Made by a program: the position numbers and the translations under genes
Notes under the pieces: model-generated
What the model was told of the DNA's origin: nothing
Database searches by the model: none
Seen by the model: the letters and a program-made list of their open reading frames with translations, nothing else
NCBI GenBank assembly: GCA_020433785.1
Contig: JAGRCC010000087.1
Coordinates: 1 to 17,552, forward strand
Length of the DNA stretch: 17,552 bases
DNA from: Anaerolineae bacterium
GTDB lineage: Bacteria > Chloroflexota > Anaerolineae > 4572-78 > J111
Direction: 5' to 3'
In this document: positions 7,705 through 14,153 of the stretch, in pieces
How the letters are laid out: the number at the start of each line of letters is the position of its first letter
Numbering within the stretch: position 1 is the stretch's first letter

Positions 7705-8397
7705 TTACGACCCAAAGCGATAGCCGACACTGCGAACATTTTGAATTAAACGAGGCTGGTCGGGATCATCTTCAATTTTGTTGCGTAAATAGTTAATGTA
7801 AACGTGAAGATATTGTTTCTGATCTAAATATTCTTCACCCCAGACCTGTTTGATTAGAAAATTTCGACTAAGCACCCGCCCTCTATTTTGAGCCAGGGTG
7901 GCTAACAAACGAAATTCTGTTGGGGTTAAGTTTAGGCGCTTACCCCTTGATTTGACCTCACGTTTGTCCACGTTGATCACCAAGTGATCTTCTTTGATGA
8001 TCTTATCCTGGTCGTTGAAGTCAATCAGTGAGTTATTTGACCGGCGGAGCACGGCTTTCATCCGGGCGGCCAACTCGGTGTTTGTAACCGGTTTGACCAA
8101 ATAATCATCAGCGCCCATTTCTAACCCTTTAATAATGGATTCTTGATTCTTAAGGGCGGTCAGCATAATGATCGGTACATTACACATCTGGCGGAGCCGT
8201 TGACAGGTATCCCACCCGCTTAACTCCGGCATCATAATATCGAGTAGAATAATTTCGGGTTGGTGTTCGTAAGCCAGTTTTAGTCCATCCATACCGTTGT
8301 AGGCCGTTTTTACGTCAAAGCCTAGCCGTTCCAGGGTGAATTTGTAGAGATTACAAGTGGTCAAGTCATCATCAATAAGGAGTACTTTCGTAATCAT
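7705..8397 (-). CDS. Response regulator, OmpR/PhoB family
   Basis: A 230-residue two-component transcription factor. The N-terminal receiver (~1-118) has acidic D9/D10/D11, phospho-acceptor D53 in LLDIMMPELSG, conserved T80 and K102 (VKP). The C-terminal winged-helix domain (~130-230) has LTPTEFRLLATLAQNRGRVLSR and a YLHVYINYLRNKIEDDP recognition region ending in VRSVGYRFGS, as in PhoB/OmpR proteins. All catalytic residues are present. No histidine kinase lies next to it, so it is an orphan; the only kinase sequence in the window is the remnant at 13637-14153, not adjacent. GAGAGGGA before ATG 8397 is a usable ribosome site and overlaps the end of a short upstream ORF. Target genes are unknown. 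Confidence 0.92.
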   Translation of the reverse strand: MITKVLLIDDDLTTCNLYKFTLERLGFDVKTAYNGMDGLKLAYEHQPEIILLDIMMPELSGWDTCQRLRQMCNVPIIMLTALKNQESIIKGLEMGADDYLVKPVTNTELAARMKAVLRRSNNSLIDFNDQDKIIKEDHLVINVDKREVKSRGKRLNLTPTEFRLLATLAQNRGRVLSRNFLIKQVWGEEYLDQKQYLHVYINYLRNKIEDDPDQPRLIQNVRSVGYRFGS

Positions 8398-8413
8398 TGC
8401 GGTAAATTCCCTC

Positions 8414-8452
8414 TCAAATGGAAACTGTCGTTACCGATTGAGCTAAATCCAT
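8414..8452 (-). CDS. Possible 12-codon upstream ORF before the response regulator
   Basis: On the minus strand ATG at 8452 begins a 12-codon ORF (MDLAQSVTTVSI) ending in TGA at 8414. GGGAGAAG lies just upstream as a possible ribosome site. Its stop overlaps the GAGAGGG site of the response regulator, which starts 16 bases further on, a layout suited to translational coupling or a leader peptide. Chance is quite possible at this length. Confidence 0.3.
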   Translation of the reverse strand: MDLAQSVTTVSI

Positions 8453-8812
8453 AAACTTCTCCCTCGGTGAAAGTTAGTCATTGTTAAGTAACGCTAAAAA
8501 AAACCGCATTTTTTAGCGAATGGTGGGATCGGGTAATTACCACTTGCCGGCTATTTGTTTCGGTAGTCGTCAGTTGATAGGAGAATAGGTCCCTATCTTT
8601 TCATTTCAGCCCTACAAATGGGAAGATATCTACGGACAAATTCTGAAATTAGGGCTTTTCCAAGGGTTAATACGGCCATTGAGATCGGCTTTTTGTGAGT
8701 AATTATCACTCGGGTCCTAATATGATTATTTCACAGATTACAATTAATACCATAAAAAAACCGTAGGAATTTTGCAGGAAAACGGTTAGAAATAGCCTGG
8801 GCCTTGACCGGT
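8453..8812. other. Intergenic region upstream of the response regulator
   Basis: No gene is supported here. It contains an AT-rich inverted repeat, CGCTAAAAAA (8492-8501) with TTTTTTAGCG (8509-8518), about 100 bp upstream of the response regulator, which could be an operator. A short hairpin GATAGG/CCTATC (8576-8581, 8592-8597) is followed by TTTT on the plus strand. I could not place a convincing promoter, although the response regulator needs one because a strong terminator (8813-8842) closes the preceding gene. Confidence 0.35.
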
Positions 8813-8842
8813 AAAAAAATCGCTCCCACTTTCGGGAGCGAT
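8813..8842 (-). terminator. Intrinsic terminator after the phosphoribosyltransferase
   Basis: ATCGCTCCC (8819-8827) and GGGAGCGAT (8834-8842) make a perfect 9-bp stem with a 6-base loop. Read on the minus strand it runs directly into seven T (8813-8819). It begins 12 bases after the phosphoribosyltransferase stop. Confidence 0.9.
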
Positions 8843-8854
8843 GTCCTTTTACGC

Positions 8855-9406
8855 TTAAATTGTCGGTAGTATGCCCGTGCCTGTTTTGGTCCGTCGAGGG
8901 ATGATTGGCGTTTCCCAGGGGTAGACAATGTATCGATTAGTGATCGCGCCGTAATACGTAGGGGTGTTATGGGGAAATAAATTCGATTTAATGCGATAAT
9001 GCAGCACAGCGGTTTCCGCTTGGCAACCTGCCGCTGCCAAACGCCCTTCGACAATGGTAATGGCTCGACCGTTGGCCCAAATATCGTCAACCACTAAAAT
9101 GCGGCGATTGGTCACCAAGATATCCGGCGGAAATTGCACAAAAGTGGGCCAGGCCAATTTGCGGTTTACTTCCTCCGGAAAATAGACTGAGGCGGTTAAC
9201 ACGTGTTTAATTTTCATGGCTTCGCTTAAAATTCCACCGGGTACTAGGGCGCCTTTGCCCACCATCAACAAACCATCAAATTCACCTTCAAATTGGGGAA
9301 TTAAATGATCGATTAATTTGTCGACGTCGGTCCAGGTTAAAATTTCTCGCTCAAAAAGATCTTCGGGGGCCGGCCCCTCTGAAGTTGGGAATGATGATGG
9401 AAACAT
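8855..9406 (-). CDS. Purine-type phosphoribosyltransferase
   Basis: A 183-residue cytoplasmic type I phosphoribosyltransferase. The PRPP-binding motif ILVVDDIWANGRAI (103-116, acidic pair D107-D108) is close to the VVDDxxxTGRT signature of hypoxanthine/xanthine-guanine enzymes. An upstream LLMVGKGALVPGGILSEAM segment (46-64) matches the PPi loop region of the same fold. This type of enzyme joins a purine base to PRPP in salvage; the exact base is not readable from the sequence. It follows the thiamine transporter ATPase by 77 bases but has its own sigma70-like promoter in that gap and its own terminator, so it is probably a separate unit. The ribosome site before ATG 9406 is weak, so a slightly later start cannot be excluded. 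Confidence 0.82.
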   Translation of the reverse strand: MFPSSFPTSEGPAPEDLFEREILTWTDVDKLIDHLIPQFEGEFDGLLMVGKGALVPGGILSEAMKIKHVLTASVYFPEEVNRKLAWPTFVQFPPDILVTNRRILVVDDIWANGRAITIVEGRLAAAGCQAETAVLHYRIKSNLFPHNTPTYYGAITNRYIVYPWETPIIPRRTKTGTGILPTI

Positions 9407-9441
9407 AAGCTGTTTTGCTCTAATCTAAAGAGTTTCTAACC

Positions 9442-9470
9442 ATTTTAAGCCGATTTGACCGTTACGTCAA
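9442..9470 (-). promoter_or_regulatory. Sigma70-like promoter of the phosphoribosyltransferase
   Basis: On the minus strand TTGACG (9465-9470), a 17-base spacer and TAAAAT (9442-9447) give a near-consensus -35/-10 pair. Transcription would begin near 9435, leaving a leader of about 30 bases before ATG 9406. Confidence 0.55.
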
Positions 9471-9483
9471 TATCGAGATCACT

Positions 9484-10242
9484 CTAAGCGCCCAGTGCGG
9501 CCAGCAGCCGGGCTTTGAGTTCAATAAAATGGGGTTCAATCAAAATATCTGGCCGGCGCGGACGCGGCAGATCGACCGTCAGGTCCAGGGCAATCCGGCC
9601 CGGTCGGGGCGACATGACTAAGACTCGGTCCGACAGAAACAGCGCTTCTTCCACATCGTGGGTAATAAACAGAATGGTTTTATTAAACCGCTGCCAAATA
9701 TCCAGCAGCCACGTCTGTAAATCGCGCCGGGTCAACGCATCGAGCGCCCCAAATGGCTCATCAAACAGCATCACCTCTTTATTCGTCAAAAAGGTACGCA
9801 GCAAGGCCGCTCGCTGCCGCATGCCGCCTGATAGGGTAGCCGGATAAGCTTTGCCAAAACCTTCCAGGCCAAATAACGGTAATAGCGAAGCCGCTTCTTG
9901 GCGCGCCGCTTTGAGATTTTCTCCGGCCAACTCCGGACCCAAGATTACATTATCGAGCACCGACCGCCACGGCAGCAGCAGGTCGCGCTGCGGCATATAG
10001 CCGAACATGCCGGTGCGGCGCGGCAAGGGCTGGCCGTTGAGGCAGATTTCTCCGCGGTCAGGTTCAGTCAAGCCAACGATAATATTGAACAGCGTTGACT
10101 TGCCGCAGCCGCTTGGCCCGATAATGGTGATAAATTCACCGGCGTCGGCTGAAAAGTCAACCTCAGCTAACGCCGGTACGGCCTGGCCATTGTCGTAAAA
10201 AGTCTTACTGATGTGATTTACGGCAAGATGAGCGGTCGGCAA
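9484..10242 (-). CDS. ABC transporter ATPase, thiamine-precursor type (ThiZ-like)
   Basis: The cytoplasmic ATPase of the importer encoded by this operon. In 252 residues it has Walker A GPSGCGKST (42-50), Q-loop Q85, signature LSGGM (137-141), Walker B VMLFDE (157-162), D-loop (GALD) and switch His H195 (THD), so it should be active. It belongs to the nitrate/taurine/sulfonate-type ATPase group, to which ThiZ also belongs. The start is TTG 10242, only two bases after the lipoprotein stop; no ATG fits and the ribosome site is weak, so coupling to the upstream gene is likely. Alone it could serve sulfonate or nitrate uptake; the TPP riboswitch and THI5-like partner point to thiamine precursors. 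Confidence 0.88.
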   Translation of the reverse strand: MPTAHLAVNHISKTFYDNGQAVPALAEVDFSADAGEFITIIGPSGCGKSTLFNIIVGLTEPDRGEICLNGQPLPRRTGMFGYMPQRDLLLPWRSVLDNVILGPELAGENLKAARQEAASLLPLFGLEGFGKAYPATLSGGMRQRAALLRTFLTNKEVMLFDEPFGALDALTRRDLQTWLLDIWQRFNKTILFITHDVEEALFLSDRVLVMSPRPGRIALDLTVDLPRPRRPDILIEPHFIELKARLLAALGA

Positions 10243-10244
10243 GG

Positions 10245-11267
10245 CTAATTTTCAGTTTTAGGTAAAAAGGCATTGCTAAACGCCGCCGCCCCGTCGATAC
10301 TCTTGGCCAGGATGCCTTGGTCGGCCAGCCAATCTGAGTAACGCCGCCAGACCGTTTCGCTTTGAATGCCCCATTGAGTCGCGTCGGCCCGATATTGGTC
10401 TGACAGCCACTGCTGGCTGGCTTTGATGAGTTCGGCGTCGCTTTCCGGGGCAGCCTTCAGCAAGATTTCGGCGGCTTCGTCGGGATGGTCGATGGCAAAT
10501 TCGTAGCCCTTAGCGGTCGCGTTCATAAAGGCGTTTATCAGGTCGGGCTGCTCGGTCATGAGGGTTTCATTGGTGATAATCACCGGCGTGTAGTAATCAG
10601 GCACGCATTCCTGCCAATCGTTGAGCATAACCACGTTAAGATCGATCCCCTTGAGTTTAGCATTGATCCCGTCCCAGCCGTAAAAGATCCAGGCAAAATC
10701 TACATCCCGCTCGGTAATCGATAAAAAGTCGGCGTAACCGGTATCGATGAATTTCACTTGCTCGACATCGCCCCCGGCGCAACTCATTAGCAGATCGAGA
10801 ATCGGCTTTTCCACGGGCGAGCCAAAACTGCCGTAAGTTTTGCCTTCGAAATCTTGCGGCCCTTCGATCCCGGCCTCGGCTCGTGAGGCAAAGCCGGAGG
10901 TGTTGTGCTGGATCACAGCCGCAATGGAAACAATTGGCACATCCTCAGCGCGGGCCATCGTGACGCCTTCCTGGTAGCTGATGCCAAATTCGGCGCTGCC
11001 GGCAGCAACCGCCTGCTCCACGCCGGTTTCGCCCGGCTGGATGATGTTGACCGCCAGCCCGTTTTCCGCATACCAACCTTTATCCTGAGCCACAAACAGA
11101 CCAGTGTGGTTGGTGTTCGGTACCCAATCGAGCATAACGGTTACTTCGGTTGGTTCTTGTGCGTCCGTTTCCGTTTGCGTCGCTCCACCGGGGGCGGATT
11201 GGCAGGCGCTTAGAATGATAATCATTGTCCAAAAAAGTGTTGGCCAAAAAAGTTTTTTAGTTAGCAT
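10245..11267 (-). CDS. Substrate-binding lipoprotein, NMT1/THI5-like (ThiY-like)
   Basis: A 340-residue extracellular binding protein. Residues 1-22 are a lipoprotein signal with lipobox LSAC (Cys22), followed by a flexible Gly/Thr/Glu-rich linker. The mature part begins with VTVMLDWVPNTNHTGLFVAQDKGWY, the hallmark of the NMT1/THI5-like family, whose ThiY members bind pyrimidine precursors of thiamine (HMP or formylaminopyrimidine). A GETGVEQAVAAGSAEFGISY segment and multiple Trp/Tyr residues would line the ligand cleft. GGAGG seven bases before ATG 11267 is a good ribosome site. It is separated from the permease by 270 bp holding two palindromic repeats, so its expression may differ from that of the upstream genes. 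Confidence 0.9.
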   Translation of the reverse strand: MLTKKLFWPTLFWTMIIILSACQSAPGGATQTETDAQEPTEVTVMLDWVPNTNHTGLFVAQDKGWYAENGLAVNIIQPGETGVEQAVAAGSAEFGISYQEGVTMARAEDVPIVSIAAVIQHNTSGFASRAEAGIEGPQDFEGKTYGSFGSPVEKPILDLLMSCAGGDVEQVKFIDTGYADFLSITERDVDFAWIFYGWDGINAKLKGIDLNVVMLNDWQECVPDYYTPVIITNETLMTEQPDLINAFMNATAKGYEFAIDHPDEAAEILLKAAPESDAELIKASQQWLSDQYRADATQWGIQSETVWRRYSDWLADQGILAKSIDGAAAFSNAFLPKTEN

Positions 11268-11294
11268 CGTGTAACCTCCATTTTAATTAGGTCT

Positions 11295-11350
11295 TGTAGA
11301 ACAAATCAGCGATTTGTTCGGGTTAGGACAAGTTAGCGACTTGTCCTACA
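11295..11350. repeat. 56-bp nested palindromic repeat (second sequence type)
   Basis: Two tandem hairpins, GAACAAATC/GATTTGTTC (11299-11307 with 11311-11319) and TAGGACAAGT/ACTTGTCCTA (11324-11333 with 11339-11348), sit inside outer arms TGTAGAACAA (11295-11304) and TTGTCCTACA (11341-11350) that match at 9 of 10 positions. The plan is the same as in the 60-bp repeats but the sequence differs. It lies 28 bp upstream of the lipoprotein start. Confidence 0.75.
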
Positions 11351-11408
11351 GCTTTCATACCCGATGTAGGCCCCCGGTTCTGCCGGATCCCTCTGAAAAT
11401 TAAGACCT

Positions 11409-11468
11409 GGAGCGTCAAAGTTTACTTTGACCTGGCGCTAAGTATGACAAAGCTTGCTTTGTCGCTCC
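11409..11468. repeat. 60-bp nested palindromic repeat, copy 2 (inverted)
   Basis: The reverse complement matches 2042-2101 at 52 of 60 positions with no gaps. One outer-arm base differs, and that change makes the inner hairpin GTCAAAGT/ACTTTGAC a perfect 8-bp stem here. It lies between the permease and lipoprotein genes of the thiamine operon. Confidence 0.85.
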
Positions 11469-11499
11469 GAATATAGACGATTAGACGATTCAAAAATTA

Positions 11500-11534
11500 A
11501 TCTCCAATCTCTAATCTCCGATCTCTATCTCTCT
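11500..11534. repeat. Heptanucleotide tandem repeat (ATCTCYR)
   Basis: Four adjacent 7-mers, ATCTCCA, ATCTCTA, ATCTCCG and ATCTCTA (11500-11527), run into a degenerate TCTCTCT. It ends three bases from the permease stop codon. Its reverse complement contains GAGATT, like the repeat at 16490-16571. Confidence 0.7.
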
Positions 11535-11537
11535 CTT

Positions 11538-12329
11538 CTATCCCCATTGCGACCCGCGCTGGCTGGAATGATACCAGGGCAGCAGCGCCCGCTCGGTCAC
11601 AAAGACTAGCCCGAACAACATAAGGCTCAAGAGCGAGGAAATGACAATAGCGGCAAAGACCTGATCAGTTTTGAAGGCGTTAGCCGAGCGCAACATGAAG
11701 ATCCCTAACCCTTGACTGGCTCCAACCCATTCGCCGATAATCGCGCCTACCACGCTGTAAGTGGCCGCGATGCGGAGGCCGGAGAAAAAATAGGGCAGCG
11801 AGGCCGGCAGGCGCACTTTGCGCCAGATTTGCCGGCGGGTAGCGCCCATCGCTTGCAGGAGGGCCAGCAGTTCAGGATCGGCGGCGGTTAGCCCATCGGC
11901 GGTGTTAATGGCGATGGGAAAGAAACAGAACAGAGTGACGATAAAGACTTTAGGCGTCAGACCAAAGCCGAACCAGATGATCAGCAGCGGCGCCAGCGCT
12001 AAAATCGGGATAGTTTGCGAGGCGACCAGCAGCGGGTAGAGTGCGCGCCGCAGCCAACTCGACAGATCAAGCATCGCCGCCAGGGCGACTCCAGTGACGA
12101 TAGCCAGGCCCAACCCCAGTAGAACTTGTTTCATGGTTTGGAGTACGTGTGGCGTCAACAGATCGATATTCTGCCACATAGCCCGTCCGATTTGGCTGGG
12201 GGCAGGTAAAATCCAGCGCGGCACCTCCCGCCAGGTTACCAGCCCTTCCCAAGCTACCAGCAGCCCTATCATCAGGACGATGGGCGGGCCGTAACTGCGC
12301 CAGTACCGCTGAGCCGCCGATCCCCTCAT
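11538..12329 (-). CDS. ABC transporter permease, thiamine-precursor type (ThiX-like)
   Basis: The membrane subunit of the importer, 263 residues with about six hydrophobic segments (roughly 15-33, 66-86, 98-120, 127-147, 187-207 and 224-246). The cytoplasmic EAA loop is clear at ~158-187 (LQAMGATRRQIWRKVRLPASLPYFFSG, G162 and P175), which docks on the ATPase. The sequence is typical of the nitrate/taurine/ThiX permease group (ILPAPSQIGRAMW near the N-terminus). Its ATG overlaps the stop of the thiamine-binding protein gene by four bases (ATGA), so the two are co-translated. The next gene, the lipoprotein, is 270 bp downstream across a repeat-rich spacer. Confidence 0.9.
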   Translation of the reverse strand: MRGSAAQRYWRSYGPPIVLMIGLLVAWEGLVTWREVPRWILPAPSQIGRAMWQNIDLLTPHVLQTMKQVLLGLGLAIVTGVALAAMLDLSSWLRRALYPLLVASQTIPILALAPLLIIWFGFGLTPKVFIVTLFCFFPIAINTADGLTAADPELLALLQAMGATRRQIWRKVRLPASLPYFFSGLRIAATYSVVGAIIGEWVGASQGLGIFMLRSANAFKTDQVFAAIVISSLLSLMLFGLVFVTERALLPWYHSSQRGSQWG

Positions 12330-12610
12330 CGATACGGGCCAACCTTACTTTCGATGGTCGTCCCGGTCGTTGACTCGCCAATTTTGACGATGGTCACGAC
12401 CTGCTTGACGCCCTCGACAAAGCAGGCGCGATGCGCGGCTTTGACCACATCCAGCAGTTCGTCTATATCCCCTTCCATCGTCGTCTCCATCGGGCCGACT
12501 TCATACTTAACGCCCGATTCTTGGATTACTTTGATGGCCTTATCCACGATGGGATAGGGGTCGGGATGTAGGGGTAATACTTCAATTGCAATATTGACGG
12601 GATTCGCCAT
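12326..12610 (-). CDS. MTH1187/YkoF-type thiamine-binding protein
   Basis: A 94-residue cytoplasmic protein of the MTH1187 family, whose members are small ferredoxin-like-fold proteins that bind thiamine or its pyrimidine part; the same fold is duplicated in YkoF. Typical features are the opening NIAIEVLPL strand, KAIKVIQESGVKYEVGPMETTMEGDIDELLDVVKAAHRACFVEGVKQVVTIVKI as two helix-strand units, and the C-terminal ESKVG. It begins two bases after the TPK stop with a strong AGGAGG site overlapping that gene's end, and overlaps the permease by four bases. It is likely a cytoplasmic binding partner or buffer for the imported thiamine precursor. Confidence 0.85.
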   Translation of the reverse strand: MANPVNIAIEVLPLHPDPYPIVDKAIKVIQESGVKYEVGPMETTMEGDIDELLDVVKAAHRACFVEGVKQVVTIVKIGESTTGTTIESKVGPYR

Positions 12611-12612
12611 AG

Positions 12613-13272
12613 TTATTCCTCCTCAAAATTTTGATCGATGTGAATCAGAAGAACCATTCCTTCGCCAATGTGAACCGTTGCCTGTTGGTCTGTTAGGCTG
12701 TTGCTGATGCTCCAGGTGCTGCCGAACGACAGTGTTGCCCGGGTCAGCGGCCAATCGACCCCCTCAAATGTGACATCACTTACGGTTGGGGTCAACGGTA
12801 CCAGCGACAGAATGTCACCCGGCTGGCCTGCAACGGTTACTGTCTGATGCGCCCGAATCAATTGACCCCACTGTGCGCTATCGGCAAATGTCATTTGTAC
12901 GGCGGCGTAATCGGGATGAGTCAGCAGCAGCAGGTTGGCCAGCATCTGGTCGAGCCGCCCGCCGAGCAGGGTCACGACCATAATCTCGGCCGGATTTTCG
13001 GCGACGGCGAGTCTCAGCGCCAGCTCTAGATCGGTTTCGTCTTTGGCCGCCGGATAGCGATGAAGGGTCACTCCTTGAGCTGCCATCCGCTCGACGTCGG
13101 CTGGAGACAGCGAGTCGAGGTCGCCGATGATGGCCTCGGGGATCAACCCCAAAGTCAGGGCGTGTTTCGTTCCGCCGTCGGCGCAGAAAATGCGATCATC
13201 CGGCCGTAGCCGGGCCTTTAACCGTTTAGGCTTGTTCAAAATTCCATTGGCAAAAATGATGATTCTAGACAT
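12613..13272 (-). CDS. Thiamine pyrophosphokinase
   Basis: Converts thiamine plus ATP to thiamine diphosphate (TPP) and AMP. The 219-residue protein has the family motifs in order: ADGG (31-34), GDLDS (50-54), KDETDLE (77-83) and GGRLDQ (104-109). The last is usually GGRxDH, so the His is Gln here. A C-terminal region with SLVPLTPTVSDVTFEGVDWPL and STWSISNSL matches the thiamine-binding domain. It is the first gene after the TPP riboswitch. No Shine-Dalgarno is visible before ATG 13272: the terminator stem and its T-run end about 11 bases upstream, followed by TATAAAAAA. An in-frame stop just upstream excludes a longer start. Product TPP would feed back on the riboswitch. Confidence 0.92.
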   Translation of the reverse strand: MSRIIIFANGILNKPKRLKARLRPDDRIFCADGGTKHALTLGLIPEAIIGDLDSLSPADVERMAAQGVTLHRYPAAKDETDLELALRLAVAENPAEIMVVTLLGGRLDQMLANLLLLTHPDYAAVQMTFADSAQWGQLIRAHQTVTVAGQPGDILSLVPLTPTVSDVTFEGVDWPLTRATLSFGSTWSISNSLTDQQATVHIGEGMVLLIHIDQNFEEE

Positions 13273-13283
13273 TTTTTTATACC

Positions 13284-13313
13284 AAAAAAGCCACCCTTAC
13301 GTAGGGTGGCTTT
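13284..13313 (-). terminator. Intrinsic terminator of the TPP riboswitch
   Basis: On the minus strand AAAGCCACCCT (13313-13303) and AGGGTGGCTTT (13297-13287) form a perfect 11-bp stem with a 5-base loop, followed by six T (13289-13284). It lies between the aptamer and the first codon of the thiamine pyrophosphokinase, so it is the likely expression platform. Confidence 0.85.
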
Positions 13314-13339
13314 GATCTCCAATAGACTTAGTCCATGTA

Positions 13340-13447
13340 CTTCCTCCCTCCGCCGGTATTATCCGGATCAGGTTCGACGGTCATCTCCACAGGGCCACGT
13401 ATGGTCCAAGGGGATATCTCAGCCTGGTTTGTCCAAGCCCCCGCTGT
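13340..13447 (-). ncRNA. TPP riboswitch (THI element)
   Basis: The minus strand carries the conserved TPP aptamer blocks. On the 5' side GGGGCTTGG..CCAGGCTGAGATATCCCC gives the P2/P3 helices and the pyrimidine-sensing CTGAGA. On the 3' side ACCTGATCCGGATAATACCGGCGGAGGGAG matches the ACCTGATCTGGATAATGCCAGCG consensus that senses the diphosphate. An additional arm (around 13385-13405, GGACCATACGTGGCCC) lies between them. The aptamer is followed by an intrinsic terminator and then the thiamine operon. AGGGAGG at its 3' edge can pair with CCACCCT of the terminator at 6 of 7 positions, an apparent antiterminator. The exact P1 ends were not resolved. Confidence 0.95.
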
Positions 13448-13554
13448 TGCGTTGGCGCTATTTTATTGGATAAGGCGTTGATAGAAAACTATCCCCCTTC
13501 TTACCCGTAAGTTACGGCCAACACCTTAATATTTATTTGTTAAAGATTATTGAC

Positions 13555-13582
13555 ATTATACTACCGTATAGAAGATTTACAA
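13555..13582 (-). promoter_or_regulatory. Promoter of the thiamine operon
   Basis: On the minus strand TTGTAA (13577-13582), a 16-base spacer and a consensus TATAAT (13555-13560) precede the riboswitch. Transcription would start near 13548, about 100 bases before the aptamer. Confidence 0.55.
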
Positions 13583-13636
13583 ATTGATTAAAACGCGGTA
13601 AGCGGAAATGGTCGTCTTAAGCCGGATTGAAGGCCA

Positions 13637-14153
13637 TTAATTTGCCAGTGGCAAGGTAAAGATGAAGGTGCTACCCTGACCGGGGGTAGATACGACCCAA
13701 ATTTTGCCCCCGTGTGCTTCGACCGCCAGGCGGCAGAAGGCTAAGCCCAGCCCAGTCCCTTTGCGGATCGGAACCCCTTTTGCATCGGTGACTTGGAAAA
13801 AGTTGTCGAAAATTTTCTGTTGATATTCGGGCGGAATGCCCTGGCCGTCGTCTCGAATAGAAATGTGAAGCAGTTCGCCATGCCGAACCGCTAGCAGTTC
13901 GATTGTTCCATCGGTGTTTGTATATTTGAACGCATTGTTGAGCAGATTGTCGATGACGCGGCTGAGCAGCCGGGGATCGGCCTGAACAGTGGGTAGGTCG
14001 GTTAAAACAAGGGTTTTGAACGTAATTTCGGTGTTCGGCCTTGAGCGCAAAGAACTGCTCTTTTTCCGCCCACAGATCGTGGATATTGACCGCGCTTAAA
14101 TTTGGCGTAAGGATACCCCGATCAAGGCGATGAACATCGAGCAGATCATAGCT
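13637..14153 (-). pseudogene. Histidine-kinase remnant, truncated and frameshifted
   Basis: The minus strand encodes the back half of a sensor histidine kinase. The first part, from about 14153, reads SYDLLDVHRLDRGILTPNLSAVNIHDLW...FFALKAEHRN, the segment between H-box and ATPase domain. The frame then changes within CGAAATTACG (14030-14021), and the second frame continues ITFKTLVLTDLPTVQADPRLLSRVIDNLLNNAFKYT (N-box), DDGQGIPP (G1), FDNFFQVTD and GTGLGLAFC (G2), ending LPLAN. The sensor region and the phospho-acceptor H-box are missing: sequence upstream of ~14153 is the intact 3' end of the GT4 gene. It is therefore a broken kinase. A 137-residue ORF (13637-14050) could still yield an isolated ATPase domain from a TTG start. 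A sequencing error could explain the frameshift but not the truncation. Confidence 0.8.

Noticed and set aside
8757..8790. Second terminator-like hairpin (AACCGT/ACGGTT with a T-run on the minus strand)
   Set aside because: Six-base stem with a loop of about 17 bases, placed after an already strong terminator; too weak to annotate.
8731..9090. 119-codon minus-strand ORF over the phosphoribosyltransferase
   Set aside because: It is a shadow frame of the phosphoribosyltransferase and runs through its intrinsic terminator.
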